This document shows positions 8,016 to 16,043 of a stretch of DNA of 64,000 nucleotides, one piece after another. The DNA is from Streptomyces durmitorensis (GTDB lineage Bacteria > Actinomycetota > Actinomycetes > Streptomycetales > Streptomycetaceae). The stretch lies in contig NZ_CP097289.1 of assembly GCF_023498005.1 (NCBI RefSeq), positions 7,130,001 to 7,194,000 on the forward strand, written 5' to 3'. The stretch's first letter is position 1. Each line of letters opens with the position of its first letter. The position numbers and the translations under genes were made by a program. The notes beneath the pieces are model-generated. The model ran no database searches. It was not told where the DNA came from and was given only the letters and a program-made list of their open reading frames with translations.

Positions 8016-8609
8016 GTGACGATGGATGCCCAGGCACAGGAGAGCTTCCGGGAGTTCGTGGCGACCCGTACGCCGGCGCTGCTGAAGACCGCTGTGCTGC
8101 TCAGCGGCGGCGACCGGCACGCGGCCGAGGACCTGCTGCAGAACGCGCTGGTCAAGGCCGCGGGACGCTGGCACAGGATCGACGACCCGGAGGCGTACGT
8201 CCGGCAGATCCTCTACCGGCAGCAGGTCAGCCGCTGGCGCCTGAAGTGGCCGCGGCGCGAACTGGCCGTCGCCGAACCGCCGGAGAGCCCGAAGAGCGCC
8301 GTGCGGGACGGCGCGGGCGCCGCCGAGCTGCGGATCGTGATGCGGGCGGCGCTCGCCCGGCTCACCACGCGGCAGCGCACCGTCCTGGTCCTGCGCTACT
8401 TCGAGGACCTGCCGGAGGCCGACGTGGCCCGGCTCCTCGGCTGCTCCGTCGGCACCGTGCGCAGCACCACGCACCGCTCGCTCGCCAAGCTGCGGGGCCT
8501 GGCCCCCGAACTGGCGGCGCTCGACGGGCCGGACCCCGGCACCGGCCGGCAGCCGTCCCGTGACCACTCGCCCGTGTCGCCCGTGTCGTCCGTGGAGGTA
8601 CAGCCGTGA
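8016..8609 (+). CDS. SigE-family ECF RNA polymerase sigma factor
   Basis: About 195 residues. Region 2 is near residues 10-75 (SFREFVATRTPALLKTAVLLSG, AEDLLQNALVKAA, the SigE70 subfamily pattern) and region 4 near residues 110-165 (LTTRQRTVLVLRYFEDLPEADVA). The C-terminal tail is Ser/Pro-rich. Starts at GTG 8016 or ATG 8022 are both possible; AGGGAG at 8005-8010 favours the first. Its stop overlaps the GTG of the next gene, a membrane protein that is the likely regulator of this sigma factor. Confidence 0.92.
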   Translation: MTMDAQAQESFREFVATRTPALLKTAVLLSGGDRHAAEDLLQNALVKAAGRWHRIDDPEAYVRQILYRQQVSRWRLKWPRRELAVAEPPESPKSAVRDGAGAAELRIVMRAALARLTTRQRTVLVLRYFEDLPEADVARLLGCSVGTVRSTTHRSLAKLRGLAPELAALDGPDPGTGRQPSRDHSPVSPVSSVEVQP

Positions 8610-9832
8610 ACGTGGAAGAACTGGTGCGCGCCTCGCTCCGGGAGCAGGCGGACGACGGCATGCGGCCCCCCGCCGGGTTCGCCGACCGGGTGCTGACCGT
8701 GCGGCGCCGCCGCAGGACGCGGGCCATCGCCGGCCTCGCGGTGGCCACCGCGGCCGTGGTCGCCGCCGCGGTGGGCGTACCCGCGCTCGACGGGGGCGGC
8801 GAGGACGTACGCCCGGCGAGCGACAAGCAGCCCGGCGATGTCATCGCCCACCCCGACCAGTCGCCGCCGCGAGATCTGATCGCGGCGGGGAACACCGCGC
8901 TCGCGGCCTTCTACACCGTCAAGAACACCAAGCAGCCCGGCGGCGACGAGCTCATGACCCGCACGTACGGGCTCCTGGACCAGAAGACCGGAAAGTACGA
9001 GAAGGCCCCCGAGAAGTGGGCCTGGATCGATGTCGCGCCGGGCATGCGGACCGCCGCCGTCCTGGAGGGCGAACTCCCCGCCCGGCGCATCGGCATCCTC
9101 GACCTGATCACCGGGAAGGTGGCGCGCTGGATCCCGGTCGACCACCAGGTGGCGGGGGTGAGTTGGTCACCCGACGGCAGCAAGCTGGTCGCCACCGCGT
9201 ACAGCAAGAACCCCGACCGGCTCATCGACCTGCCCGGCGACCACCCCGACAACGAACCCCAGCGGCACGGCAGCCGGACCGGGTTCTACGTGATCGACTC
9301 CTCGTCGGGCCAGGTGGGCACGTTCCGTGAACTGCCGCAGAAGACCGACAGCGAGTTCGGCTTCTTCGAGGGCAACTCGCGCGAGGACCTGGAGTGGAGC
9401 CGCGACGGCAAGCTGCTCTACGTACAGCTGGCGATGGGGGCCGACGGCGAGAACCGCGCCTGGTACACGCTGAAGGGCGACAAGACCAAGGAGCCCGCCG
9501 CCGAGCGGTACGCGGGTTGGCCCGAGGCTGGCCTGTCGCCCGACGGCAAGCTGCTCGCGAGCGACGGCAACGACAAGGGCTCACCGGTCCTCGACCCGAG
9601 GACCGGCAAGGAGATCACCAAGGTGCCCGGACAGCAGCTGCTCGCCTGGGCCGACAACAAGCGGATCATCGCGTGGGGCTGCGACCCGAAGAAGTGCGGC
9701 GGCAAGGGCGAGTTCCGCAATCAGCTCCTGCTGGTGACGGTCGGCAGCAAGAAGGTCGTGCCGCTGAGCGACTTCCGCAAGGCGTCTGACACCTACCCGG
9801 GCCGCTGGTCACCCCTGTTCGCCACCCGCTGA
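8606..9832 (+). CDS. Membrane-anchored beta-propeller protein, probable anti-sigma partner
   Basis: A 408-residue protein translationally coupled to the ECF sigma gene (GTGA overlap). Layout: a short cytoplasmic N-terminus (LVRASLREQADDGMRPP, the pattern seen in partners of SigE-family sigmas), an Arg-rich stretch, one transmembrane helix at about residues 35-57, then a large extracytoplasmic domain with WD40/TolB-like repeats (WSPDGSKLVATAYS, WSRDGKLLYVQLA, LSPDGKLLASDGN). No zinc anti-sigma motif is present. The anti-sigma role is inferred from coupling and topology. The last 24 bp overlap the 3' end of the convergent dapA homologue. Confidence 0.8.
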   Translation: MNVEELVRASLREQADDGMRPPAGFADRVLTVRRRRRTRAIAGLAVATAAVVAAAVGVPALDGGGEDVRPASDKQPGDVIAHPDQSPPRDLIAAGNTALAAFYTVKNTKQPGGDELMTRTYGLLDQKTGKYEKAPEKWAWIDVAPGMRTAAVLEGELPARRIGILDLITGKVARWIPVDHQVAGVSWSPDGSKLVATAYSKNPDRLIDLPGDHPDNEPQRHGSRTGFYVIDSSSGQVGTFRELPQKTDSEFGFFEGNSREDLEWSRDGKLLYVQLAMGADGENRAWYTLKGDKTKEPAAERYAGWPEAGLSPDGKLLASDGNDKGSPVLDPRTGKEITKVPGQQLLAWADNKRIIAWGCDPKKCGGKGEFRNQLLLVTVGSKKVVPLSDFRKASDTYPGRWSPLFATR

Positions 9833-10741
9833 CACCAGGTCCGCCTGCCGCAGCGCTTCGTACGCACTCAGCAGCCCGTCGGTCGCCTCGCGGCCAGCGG
9901 GCCGCAGCGGTGCGCGGACCGGGCCGCCGGGCAGACCGAGCGAGCCGAGCAGTGCCTTGGAGGTGACCGTGCCCGGAAGGCCAGAGCCCATCATCAACTC
10001 GATGAGTTCCATGGACTGTTGCTGACGGCGCCGGGCTCCGTCCGTGTCGCCCGCGTCGAACGCGTCGAGGATCGCCCGGAGTTGGCGGGGCACCGCATTG
10101 GCCACCGTGCTGATGTAGCCGACTCCGCCCACCGCGTACAGCGCCAAGATGAACTCGTCGCAGCCCGTGTAGTACGCTAAGTCCGTCCGGGACATGACCT
10201 TCTGGCTGCCCATCAGGTCGTACGCGCAGTCCTTCACGGCGACGATCCGCGGATGCTCCGCGAGGCGCAGCATCGTCTCCGGCTCGATGCGGGTGCCGGT
10301 GCGCCCCGGGATGTCGTACAGCGCGAGCGGAAGACCGGACGCGTCGGCGACCTCCAGGAAGTGCGCCTCGACGGCGTCCTGCGGCGGCTTGCTGTAGTAG
10401 GGCGTGACCACCAACAGGCCGTCCGCGCCCGCCTTCTCGGCCTGTAGCGCCATCTCGACGGTGTGCCGCGTGGCGAAGCTGCCGACGCCCGCGACGACCG
10501 TGGCCCGGTCGCCGACCGCCTCGGCGACGGCGCGCACGAGCGCGGCCTTCTCGCTGTCGGACGTGGTGGGCGACTCGCCGGTGGTGCCGGAGAGCACGAG
10601 CCCGTCGCAGCCGTCGGCCACCAGGCGCTCGGCGAGCAGCTGGGCGCCGTCGAGGTCGAGCAGACCGTCGTCCGTGAAGGGCGTGACCATCGCGCAGAGG
10701 GCGCGGCCGAAGAGGGGAAGCGCTGATGAGGGAGGGGCCAT
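9809..10741 (-). CDS. dapA: 4-hydroxy-tetrahydrodipicolinate synthase (DapA) family protein with a TTA codon
   Basis: A 310-residue TIM-barrel class I aldolase family member. The conserved GTTGESPTTSDSE loop, the tyrosine of LYDIPGRTGTRI and the Schiff-base lysine of IVAVKDCAYD are all present, matching true DapA (condensation of pyruvate and aspartate semialdehyde). Codon 188 (10178-10180) is TTA, so expression should depend on the bldA tRNA, which is odd for a housekeeping lysine gene. This suggests a second, development-linked copy or a related enzyme. ATG 10741 is chosen as it fits family length; a GTG at 10777 would add 12 residues. The 3' end overlaps the convergent gene by 24 bp. Confidence 0.87.
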   Translation of the reverse strand: MAPPSSALPLFGRALCAMVTPFTDDGLLDLDGAQLLAERLVADGCDGLVLSGTTGESPTTSDSEKAALVRAVAEAVGDRATVVAGVGSFATRHTVEMALQAEKAGADGLLVVTPYYSKPPQDAVEAHFLEVADASGLPLALYDIPGRTGTRIEPETMLRLAEHPRIVAVKDCAYDLMGSQKVMSRTDLAYYTGCDEFILALYAVGGVGYISTVANAVPRQLRAILDAFDAGDTDGARRRQQQSMELIELMMGSGLPGTVTSKALLGSLGLPGGPVRAPLRPAGREATDGLLSAYEALRQADLVSAGGEQG

Positions 10742-11033
10742 GGAGGCAGTGTCGGCACATCGACGCTGAAGCTCCACTTAATTCTGCTACGAGATGTTCG
10801 ACAGGAATGCTACGAGGTGGCCGTCGAGGTGCCGCCCAGGGAGGCAGTGGTCCCGCTGCGCCGACTCCCCTCCCGGCAGCGGTGGAGCACCCGCCGATGT
10901 ACGCCCATCCGGCATATGCCGTGACAGATTGTGGCGACATCCGACCTTGATCTGTCATTTCGAGGCACCTCCGGCCCACACCACCAGCTACGGGAGAGAT
11001 CCCGCTAATCTCCCGCTCACAGAACGTGAGGGG
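10742..11033. other. Divergent promoter region between the dapA homologue and the PP2C gene
   Basis: A 292-bp gap without a convincing gene. It is less GC-rich than its surroundings in places (for example TTAATTCTGCTACGAGATG near 10779 and GCTAATCTCCCGCT near 11014) and should hold promoters for both flanking genes. GCTACGAG(A/G)TG occurs twice, near 10786 and 10809, as a direct repeat. I see no hairpin of note. Confidence 0.5.
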
Positions 11034-12056
11034 GTGGGCGCAATTGCGGCTCGGCGAAAAGCCCTTGGGGTGTGGTGGGCCCCGGAGATGTGGGTGGTCC
11101 TCACCAGCGGAGCCCTGACAGCCCACGGCGCCGTCACGGAGTGGCGGCTGACGGGCGGAGTCTCCCCGTCCGCCGTCGTCCTCGACTGCCTCCTGCTGGT
11201 CATCGGCGGTGGTGCGGCCGTCTACGGTGCGCGCTGCCGCGTCGGGCGGGAAGCCGAGCTGATCCACGTCGCACAGTGCTCGCGGGACGCGGTACTGCGT
11301 CCACTGGGGGCGGAGGTCGACGGGGTCGGCTTCTCCTCCCTGTACCGCGCCGTCTCGGGAGTCGGCCTCGGCGGCGATCTGTACGACCTGGCCCCATCGC
11401 CGTACGGGCCAAGGGTGTTGATCGGGGACGTGCGGGGCCACGGGCCGAAGGCCGCCGCGCTGTGCGCGGCCACGGTCGGAGCGTTCCGTGAGGGCGCCTG
11501 CAGCACGCCCGCCCTGGTGGACCTGGCCGCCCACCTCGACGCTCGGATCAGCGGCGATCTCGGCCCGGAGGACTTCGTCACCGTCCTGCTCGGCGAGTTC
11601 GCACCGGGCGAGGTGAGGCTGGTGAACTGCGGGCATCCGGCCCCGCTGCGCATCGGCCTGCGCGCCGAGCCGCTGACACCGATCCGGCCGTCGGCCCCGC
11701 TGGGGCTCGACCCCCTGCCCCAGCTGCAACGGGCCCGGCTGGGCGTCGGCGAACGGCTGCTGCTCTACACCGACGGCCTGAGCGAGGCACGCGACGCGAA
11801 AGGGACGATGCTCCCCCTGGACGACCGGGTCAGGCAGGCCGCGTGCCGGCCCCGACTGCCGGAGTGCCTCGACGCCCTGCTCTCCCTGGCGACCGCCCAC
11901 GCCGGAGGCGCGCTCCAGGACGACCTGGCCCTGATCATGTGTGAGCCCCGCTGCGCGACGCCCACGGGCGATGCGGGCAGGACCCACGATTCCCCCGTCG
12001 CCCATGAGCGGCTCATGACTCCGCAACCAGGGAGGCGCAGCGATGGAGCCGACTGA
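11034..12056 (+). CDS. Membrane-associated PP2C/SpoIIE-type serine phosphatase
   Basis: About 340 residues. Two hydrophobic segments near the N-terminus (WVVLTSGALTAHGAV and VVLDCLLLVIGGGAAVYGA) are followed by a PP2C phosphatase domain of the SpoIIE/RsbU class: GGDLYDL, VLIGDVRGHGPKAAALCA, LVNCGHPAPL and LLLYTDGLSEARD carry the metal-binding aspartates. Such enzymes dephosphorylate anti-anti-sigma proteins, but no STAS or RsbW kinase gene is nearby. The start is uncertain: GTG 11034 is chosen for a GAGGGG just upstream; GTG 11070 is also possible. Its 3' end overlaps the STAND ATPase gene by 14 bp, implying a shared pathway. Confidence 0.85.
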   Translation: MGAIAARRKALGVWWAPEMWVVLTSGALTAHGAVTEWRLTGGVSPSAVVLDCLLLVIGGGAAVYGARCRVGREAELIHVAQCSRDAVLRPLGAEVDGVGFSSLYRAVSGVGLGGDLYDLAPSPYGPRVLIGDVRGHGPKAAALCAATVGAFREGACSTPALVDLAAHLDARISGDLGPEDFVTVLLGEFAPGEVRLVNCGHPAPLRIGLRAEPLTPIRPSAPLGLDPLPQLQRARLGVGERLLLYTDGLSEARDAKGTMLPLDDRVRQAACRPRLPECLDALLSLATAHAGGALQDDLALIMCEPRCATPTGDAGRTHDSPVAHERLMTPQPGRRSDGAD

Positions 12057-14178
12057 GCGCCGGCCGGGAAACCTGCCGACGGAGACCACCAGCATGGTCG
12101 GCCGCAGCACCGAGCTTGAGCAGCTGGAACGGCTGTGCCGCCGCTCCCGGCTCGTCACGCTGACCGGTGTCGGCGGCGTGGGCAAGAGCAGGCTCGCCCG
12201 ACGGACGGCCGCCGGACTGTGGCCCCGGTTCACGGACGGTGTGTGGTGGGTGGAACTGACCGGGCTGAGGGAGGGCGCACTCCTCGCCCACTCGATCGCG
12301 GAAGCCCTGCCCCTGGCCGATCAGTCCACCCGGCCCATGCTCGACGTGGTGGCCGACTACCTGGCCGAGCGGGAACTGCTGCTGGTGCTCGACACCTGCG
12401 AGCACCTGACCGAGACGTGCGCGATCGCCGTCGAGGCCCTGCTGCGTGCCGCGCCGGGACTGCGGATCCTGGCCACGAGCCGCCGCCGCCTCGGGCTCGT
12501 GGCGGAGGAGGTCTTCACCCTGGAGCCGTTGCCGGTGCCCCGGGGCCGGGAAGACATGGACGCGTCGGAGGCCGTGACGCTGCTGGTCGAACGGGCCGCG
12601 GAGACAGTGCCCGGCTTCACTGTGTCCACCGCCGACAGGGCCGATGTCGTCCACCTTTCCCAGCTCCTCGAAGGGCTGCCTCTGGCCATCGAACTCGCCG
12701 CGGCCCGGCTGGGCGAGATCCCCGTCGGCGAACTTCTCGAGCGGCTGCCGGACCGCTTCGGCGTCCTGCACGACGCCGACGAGACGCCGGACGCCGGACC
12801 GTCCCCGGCCTCCCGGTCGCGACCGGGCAGGGACACACCCCCCTGGCATCGGGCGCTGCGCACCACGATCGGCTGGAGCCACGAGCTGTGCACACCGGCC
12901 GAACGGCTGCTGTGGGCACGGCTTTCGGTCTTCGCCGGGTCCTTCGACACCGAGGCGGCCGTCGCCGTCTGCGCCGACGAGCACCTGCCCGGTCACGACA
13001 TCCCCCGGCTGCTCGGCGTGCTCGTGGACAACTCCGTCGCCAACTGGCGGCCGAGCCCCGAGGGTTCGGAGCGGTTCCGGATGCTGGACACGCTTCGGGA
13101 GTACGGCGCCCACTGGCTGCGCGAACTGGGCGAGGAGGAGCGCCTGCGCCACCGGCACCTCGCCTACTACCGCGCGTTCGCCCACCGGGCGGACTCCGGG
13201 TGGCTCGGCCCGGAGCAGCTCACCTGGTACGCGCGTACGACATCGGAACACGCCAACCTGCGCGCCGCCCTGGACCTCAGCCTGCTGCGGCCCGTGGGAC
13301 ACGCCGCGCTGGAGCTGGCCGGGAACCTCTGGTTCTTCTGGCACGCCTGCGGGTTCCCGAGGGAGGGCGAGTACTACCTGGCACAGGCCATCGCCGCCGA
13401 CCCCGAACCGTGTCCGGAGCGCGCCAAGGCCCTGTGGGCCGAGGGCTTGGTGCTCGTCACCCTGGGAGAGCCGGCGGCGGCAGGGGCGCGAGTCCCTGAG
13501 ATCGCGGCGACGGGCGCCGGGTTCGGCTGCGCGGCGACGGCCGACCGCGCCGACACCCTGGCCTCGATCGCGGCGGTGATGCTCGGCGACCACGCACGCG
13601 CAGCGACCCTGTCCCAGGCGGTACTTGACCGGCACCGGTGCACCCCGCTGGCCCAGCCCGCACACTCGGCCGGTTTCGTACGCAGCCTGGTGTACATCGG
13701 CGAAGGCCGCATCGACGAGGCCGTCGGCGTGCTGGAGCACGTACGTGCCGACTGCGACCGGCACGGTGAGCAGTGGTCGCGTGCCTTCGCCGACTACATG
13801 TGCGCACGCGCCGAGCTGGCCCGCGGCCGGGTGCAGGCCGCGCTCGAACACGGCAGGGCCTCGTGGGTCGCCAAGCGGCGCCTCGACGACTCGCTCGGGA
13901 TGGCGGTCGCCCTGGACGTACTCGGCGCGGCCGCGGCCGCGGCCGGCGATGCCCGGCAGACCGCCCATCTCCTGGGCCTCGCGCAGCAGTTGTGGGACAC
14001 ACTCGGCGCATCGCAGATCGGCGTCGCCGAATGGATCGCCACCCGGCGGACCTGTGAGGAGCAGGCTCGTCTCGCTCTGGGTGACGACGTCTACACCACC
14101 GTCTTCCAGGACGGCTACCGCACGCGTCAGGACGCCCCCGACCCACTGGTCCCCGGGGGCGGTCGGCACACTCCCTAG
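12043..14178 (+). CDS. STAND-type (AfsR/LuxR-like) ATPase with helical-repeat C-terminus, no DNA-binding domain
   Basis: A 711-residue protein. Residues about 20-300 form an NB-ARC-like ATPase: Walker A TGVGGVGKSR near residue 45, Walker B LLLVLDTCEHL near 110, ATSRRRLGL (sensor) near 145, and the GLPLAIELAAARL motif near 210. Residues about 330-680 are TPR-like helical repeats. In the closest regulator family this architecture ends in a LuxR helix-turn-helix; here the protein stops after LGDDVYTTVFQDGYRTRQD and no helix-turn-helix is present in any frame downstream. It may act through protein contacts, perhaps with the overlapping PP2C phosphatase. The start is ATG 12043 with AGGGAGGC upstream. 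Confidence 0.85.
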   Translation: MEPTERRPGNLPTETTSMVGRSTELEQLERLCRRSRLVTLTGVGGVGKSRLARRTAAGLWPRFTDGVWWVELTGLREGALLAHSIAEALPLADQSTRPMLDVVADYLAERELLLVLDTCEHLTETCAIAVEALLRAAPGLRILATSRRRLGLVAEEVFTLEPLPVPRGREDMDASEAVTLLVERAAETVPGFTVSTADRADVVHLSQLLEGLPLAIELAAARLGEIPVGELLERLPDRFGVLHDADETPDAGPSPASRSRPGRDTPPWHRALRTTIGWSHELCTPAERLLWARLSVFAGSFDTEAAVAVCADEHLPGHDIPRLLGVLVDNSVANWRPSPEGSERFRMLDTLREYGAHWLRELGEEERLRHRHLAYYRAFAHRADSGWLGPEQLTWYARTTSEHANLRAALDLSLLRPVGHAALELAGNLWFFWHACGFPREGEYYLAQAIAADPEPCPERAKALWAEGLVLVTLGEPAAAGARVPEIAATGAGFGCAATADRADTLASIAAVMLGDHARAATLSQAVLDRHRCTPLAQPAHSAGFVRSLVYIGEGRIDEAVGVLEHVRADCDRHGEQWSRAFADYMCARAELARGRVQAALEHGRASWVAKRRLDDSLGMAVALDVLGAAAAAAGDARQTAHLLGLAQQLWDTLGASQIGVAEWIATRRTCEEQARLALGDDVYTTVFQDGYRTRQDAPDPLVPGGGRHTP

Positions 14179-14261
14179 TGCCAACTCGCCCCCGTATGAG
14201 CCACCATGGGCCGGACGGTAGTCGACGGGCGGCCGCAGGGCCGCCGGCCACAGGAGGCGTC

Positions 14262-14411
14262 ATGAGGCTGGGCAAAGCACTCGCCACCGGGATCGCCGAG
14301 GAAGCCCCGCGGGAGCAGCCGCGGCAGGAAGTACGTGAGCACGTGGCTCCGGAGCCCGAACAGAAGGCCGTGGCCGAGGAGTTGGCGGCCGAGGCGTCGG
14401 CGGCACGATGA
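14262..14411 (+). CDS. Small charged protein (49 aa), unknown function
   Basis: The ATG at 14262 has an excellent ribosome binding site (AGGAGG at 14252-14257), and the stop overlaps the next gene's ATG (ATGA). The 49 residues are mostly hydrophilic and Glu/Gln/Ala-rich with a coiled-coil-like pattern and no signal peptide or cysteine. It is short but the start signals and coupling make it credible. It presumably works with the protein encoded next. I do not recognise the family. Confidence 0.7.
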   Translation: MRLGKALATGIAEEAPREQPRQEVREHVAPEPEQKAVAEELAAEASAAR

Positions 14412-15088
14412 GGCTGCGGCTCCCCGAGGAACGTCCGAAGGAGCCGCCGACCGGATACAAGATCGCCCGCCTGGCGCTGTCCCACGACGGCGCCAGGGCC
14501 GGGTTCACCGGCATCTCCCTGGGTGCGGCCCTGCCCTACGGCACGCTCGACGTGGCCCACTGCGTCTACGGCCGGCGGCACACGGCCCCGCACCGCCGCT
14601 GCGACTGCGGCTTCCACTGCGTCCACGAGCGGGCCGCGGCTCAGGCGCTCCTGTGCACCGGCGGGCACCGCGGGGCGGCGCTGCTCGAGGTGACGGTGCT
14701 CGGCGCGTACATCCGCTTCGAGCGCGGCTTCCGGTACGCGCGGCAGCGGGTGCGCTCGGTGACCGTGCGGCCGTGCGGCTGCGGCGCGCGGGCATCGGTC
14801 CTGGCGGACGCGGGGTGGGGCAGGCCCGGGTGGCGGGTGGTCGAAGGAGCGTGCGGCGGCTGCGCGGGCAGGCGTGCGTCGCTGCGGCTCGCGGAGTTCG
14901 CCCGCCTCGCCGGGGAGGGCCTCACGGTCACCGCGGCGCGCCCCGATTTTGTGCCGGGGACGCCTTCCGAGGCCATGGGGGTGCCCGAGCTGGTCGCGGA
15001 GGCGGCGCTGCTCCAGGCCAGGCTCGACCTGTTCCAGGGCGAGTTGGCACGTCTCTCGGGAGAGGGTGCGGGGGAGGAGAAGGGGTAG
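14408..15088 (+). CDS. Cys/His-rich conserved hypothetical protein
   Basis: A 226-residue soluble protein coupled to the preceding 49-residue gene. It carries several Cys/His clusters: AHCVYGRRH, CDCGFHCVH, RPCGCGA and ACGGCAG. These have the spacing of zinc-ribbon or treble-clef metal sites and suggest two bound zinc ions. The C-terminal 60 residues are helical, with a leucine-rich pattern (ELVAEAALLQARLDLFQGELARL). No enzymatic motif is visible and the function is unknown. Confidence 0.75.
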   Translation: MRLRLPEERPKEPPTGYKIARLALSHDGARAGFTGISLGAALPYGTLDVAHCVYGRRHTAPHRRCDCGFHCVHERAAAQALLCTGGHRGAALLEVTVLGAYIRFERGFRYARQRVRSVTVRPCGCGARASVLADAGWGRPGWRVVEGACGGCAGRRASLRLAEFARLAGEGLTVTAARPDFVPGTPSEAMGVPELVAEAALLQARLDLFQGELARLSGEGAGEEKG

Positions 15089-15155
15089 TCGCGCGCCGTC
15101 TGGCATGATCGGCGGCGGGGCGCGGCAGGCCGACATGACAAGGGCATGAGGCTTG

Positions 15156-15920
15156 ATGAACAAGAGCGACAACCGAACAGAGACAGAAGAAAAGCGCGTG
15201 GCCCTGGTGACGGGTTCGTCGTCGGGCATCGGCGCGGAGGTGGCCAGACGCCTCGCCGCGGCCGGAGTCCGGGTGGTGGTCAACTCCGCCCGCTCGGTCG
15301 AGGCGGGCGAGAAACTCGCCGCCGAACTCCCCGACGCCGTCTACGTACAGGCGAACGTCGCCGACGAGACCGACGCCGAGCGCCTGGTGCAGTCCGCCGT
15401 CGACGCGTACGGACGCCTGGACATCCTGGTCAACTGCGCGGGAGCCACGCGCTTCATCGCCCATGACGACTTCGAGTCCGCCAACCCCCAGGTCTGGCGC
15501 GAGCTGTACGACATCAACGTCATCGGCGTATGGCAGACGATCACGGCCGCCGTCCCGCACCTCAGGGCGAGCGGCACGGGCAGCATCGTCACGATCTCCT
15601 CCCAGGCGGGAGTGCGCCCCGGCGGCAGCTCGATCCCGTACTCGGTCAGCAAGGCCGCCGTGAACCACATGACGAAGCTGCTCGCCAAGACGCTCGGCCC
15701 GGACGTACGGGTCAACGCCGTCGCGCCCGGCATGATCGACACCCCGTGGTTCGACGGCGTGGAGGGCATCGAGTCCGCGATGGAGGAGACGGCGGCGCGG
15801 CTCCCGCTGCGTCGCGTGGGCAGGCCGCAGGACATCGCGGACGCGGTCTTCGACCTGGTGAACGCCTCGTACATCACCGGTGAGGTTCTCTTGGTGGACG
15901 GCGGCGGCCACCTCCTCTGA
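15156..15920 (+). CDS. Short-chain dehydrogenase/reductase (FabG-like)
   Basis: A 254-residue classical SDR. The cofactor motif TGSSSGIG is near residues 20-27, the NNAG equivalent reads NCAG, catalytic Ser sits in ISSQAG, and YSVSK supplies Tyr and Lys. The C-terminus ITGEVLLVDGGGHLL is typical of FabG-like members. The substrate cannot be told from the sequence. ATG 15156 is chosen; a TTG three bases upstream is in frame but less likely. Confidence 0.9.
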   Translation: MNKSDNRTETEEKRVALVTGSSSGIGAEVARRLAAAGVRVVVNSARSVEAGEKLAAELPDAVYVQANVADETDAERLVQSAVDAYGRLDILVNCAGATRFIAHDDFESANPQVWRELYDINVIGVWQTITAAVPHLRASGTGSIVTISSQAGVRPGGSSIPYSVSKAAVNHMTKLLAKTLGPDVRVNAVAPGMIDTPWFDGVEGIESAMEETAARLPLRRVGRPQDIADAVFDLVNASYITGEVLLVDGGGHLL

Positions 15921-16043
15921 GGCCACTTCCCAAAGGGGCCGGCGCGCAGCCGCACGGGCACGGCGTCGACGGCGGCCGGCGCCGGGTCCACGCCCGGTCA
16001 CCACCGCGTTGACGTGCCCTGACTCCGGGGGGAGGCTCTGGCC

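Noticed and set aside
9666..12233. An 855-codon minus-strand open frame
   Set aside because: Part of it runs out of frame through the dapA homologue, and the rest is antisense to the PP2C phosphatase and STAND ATPase genes, whose motifs are clear.
14178..14221. Lost LuxR helix-turn-helix continuing after the STAND ATPase by frameshift
   Set aside because: No sequence resembling a LuxR DNA-binding motif appears in any frame between the stop and the next gene.
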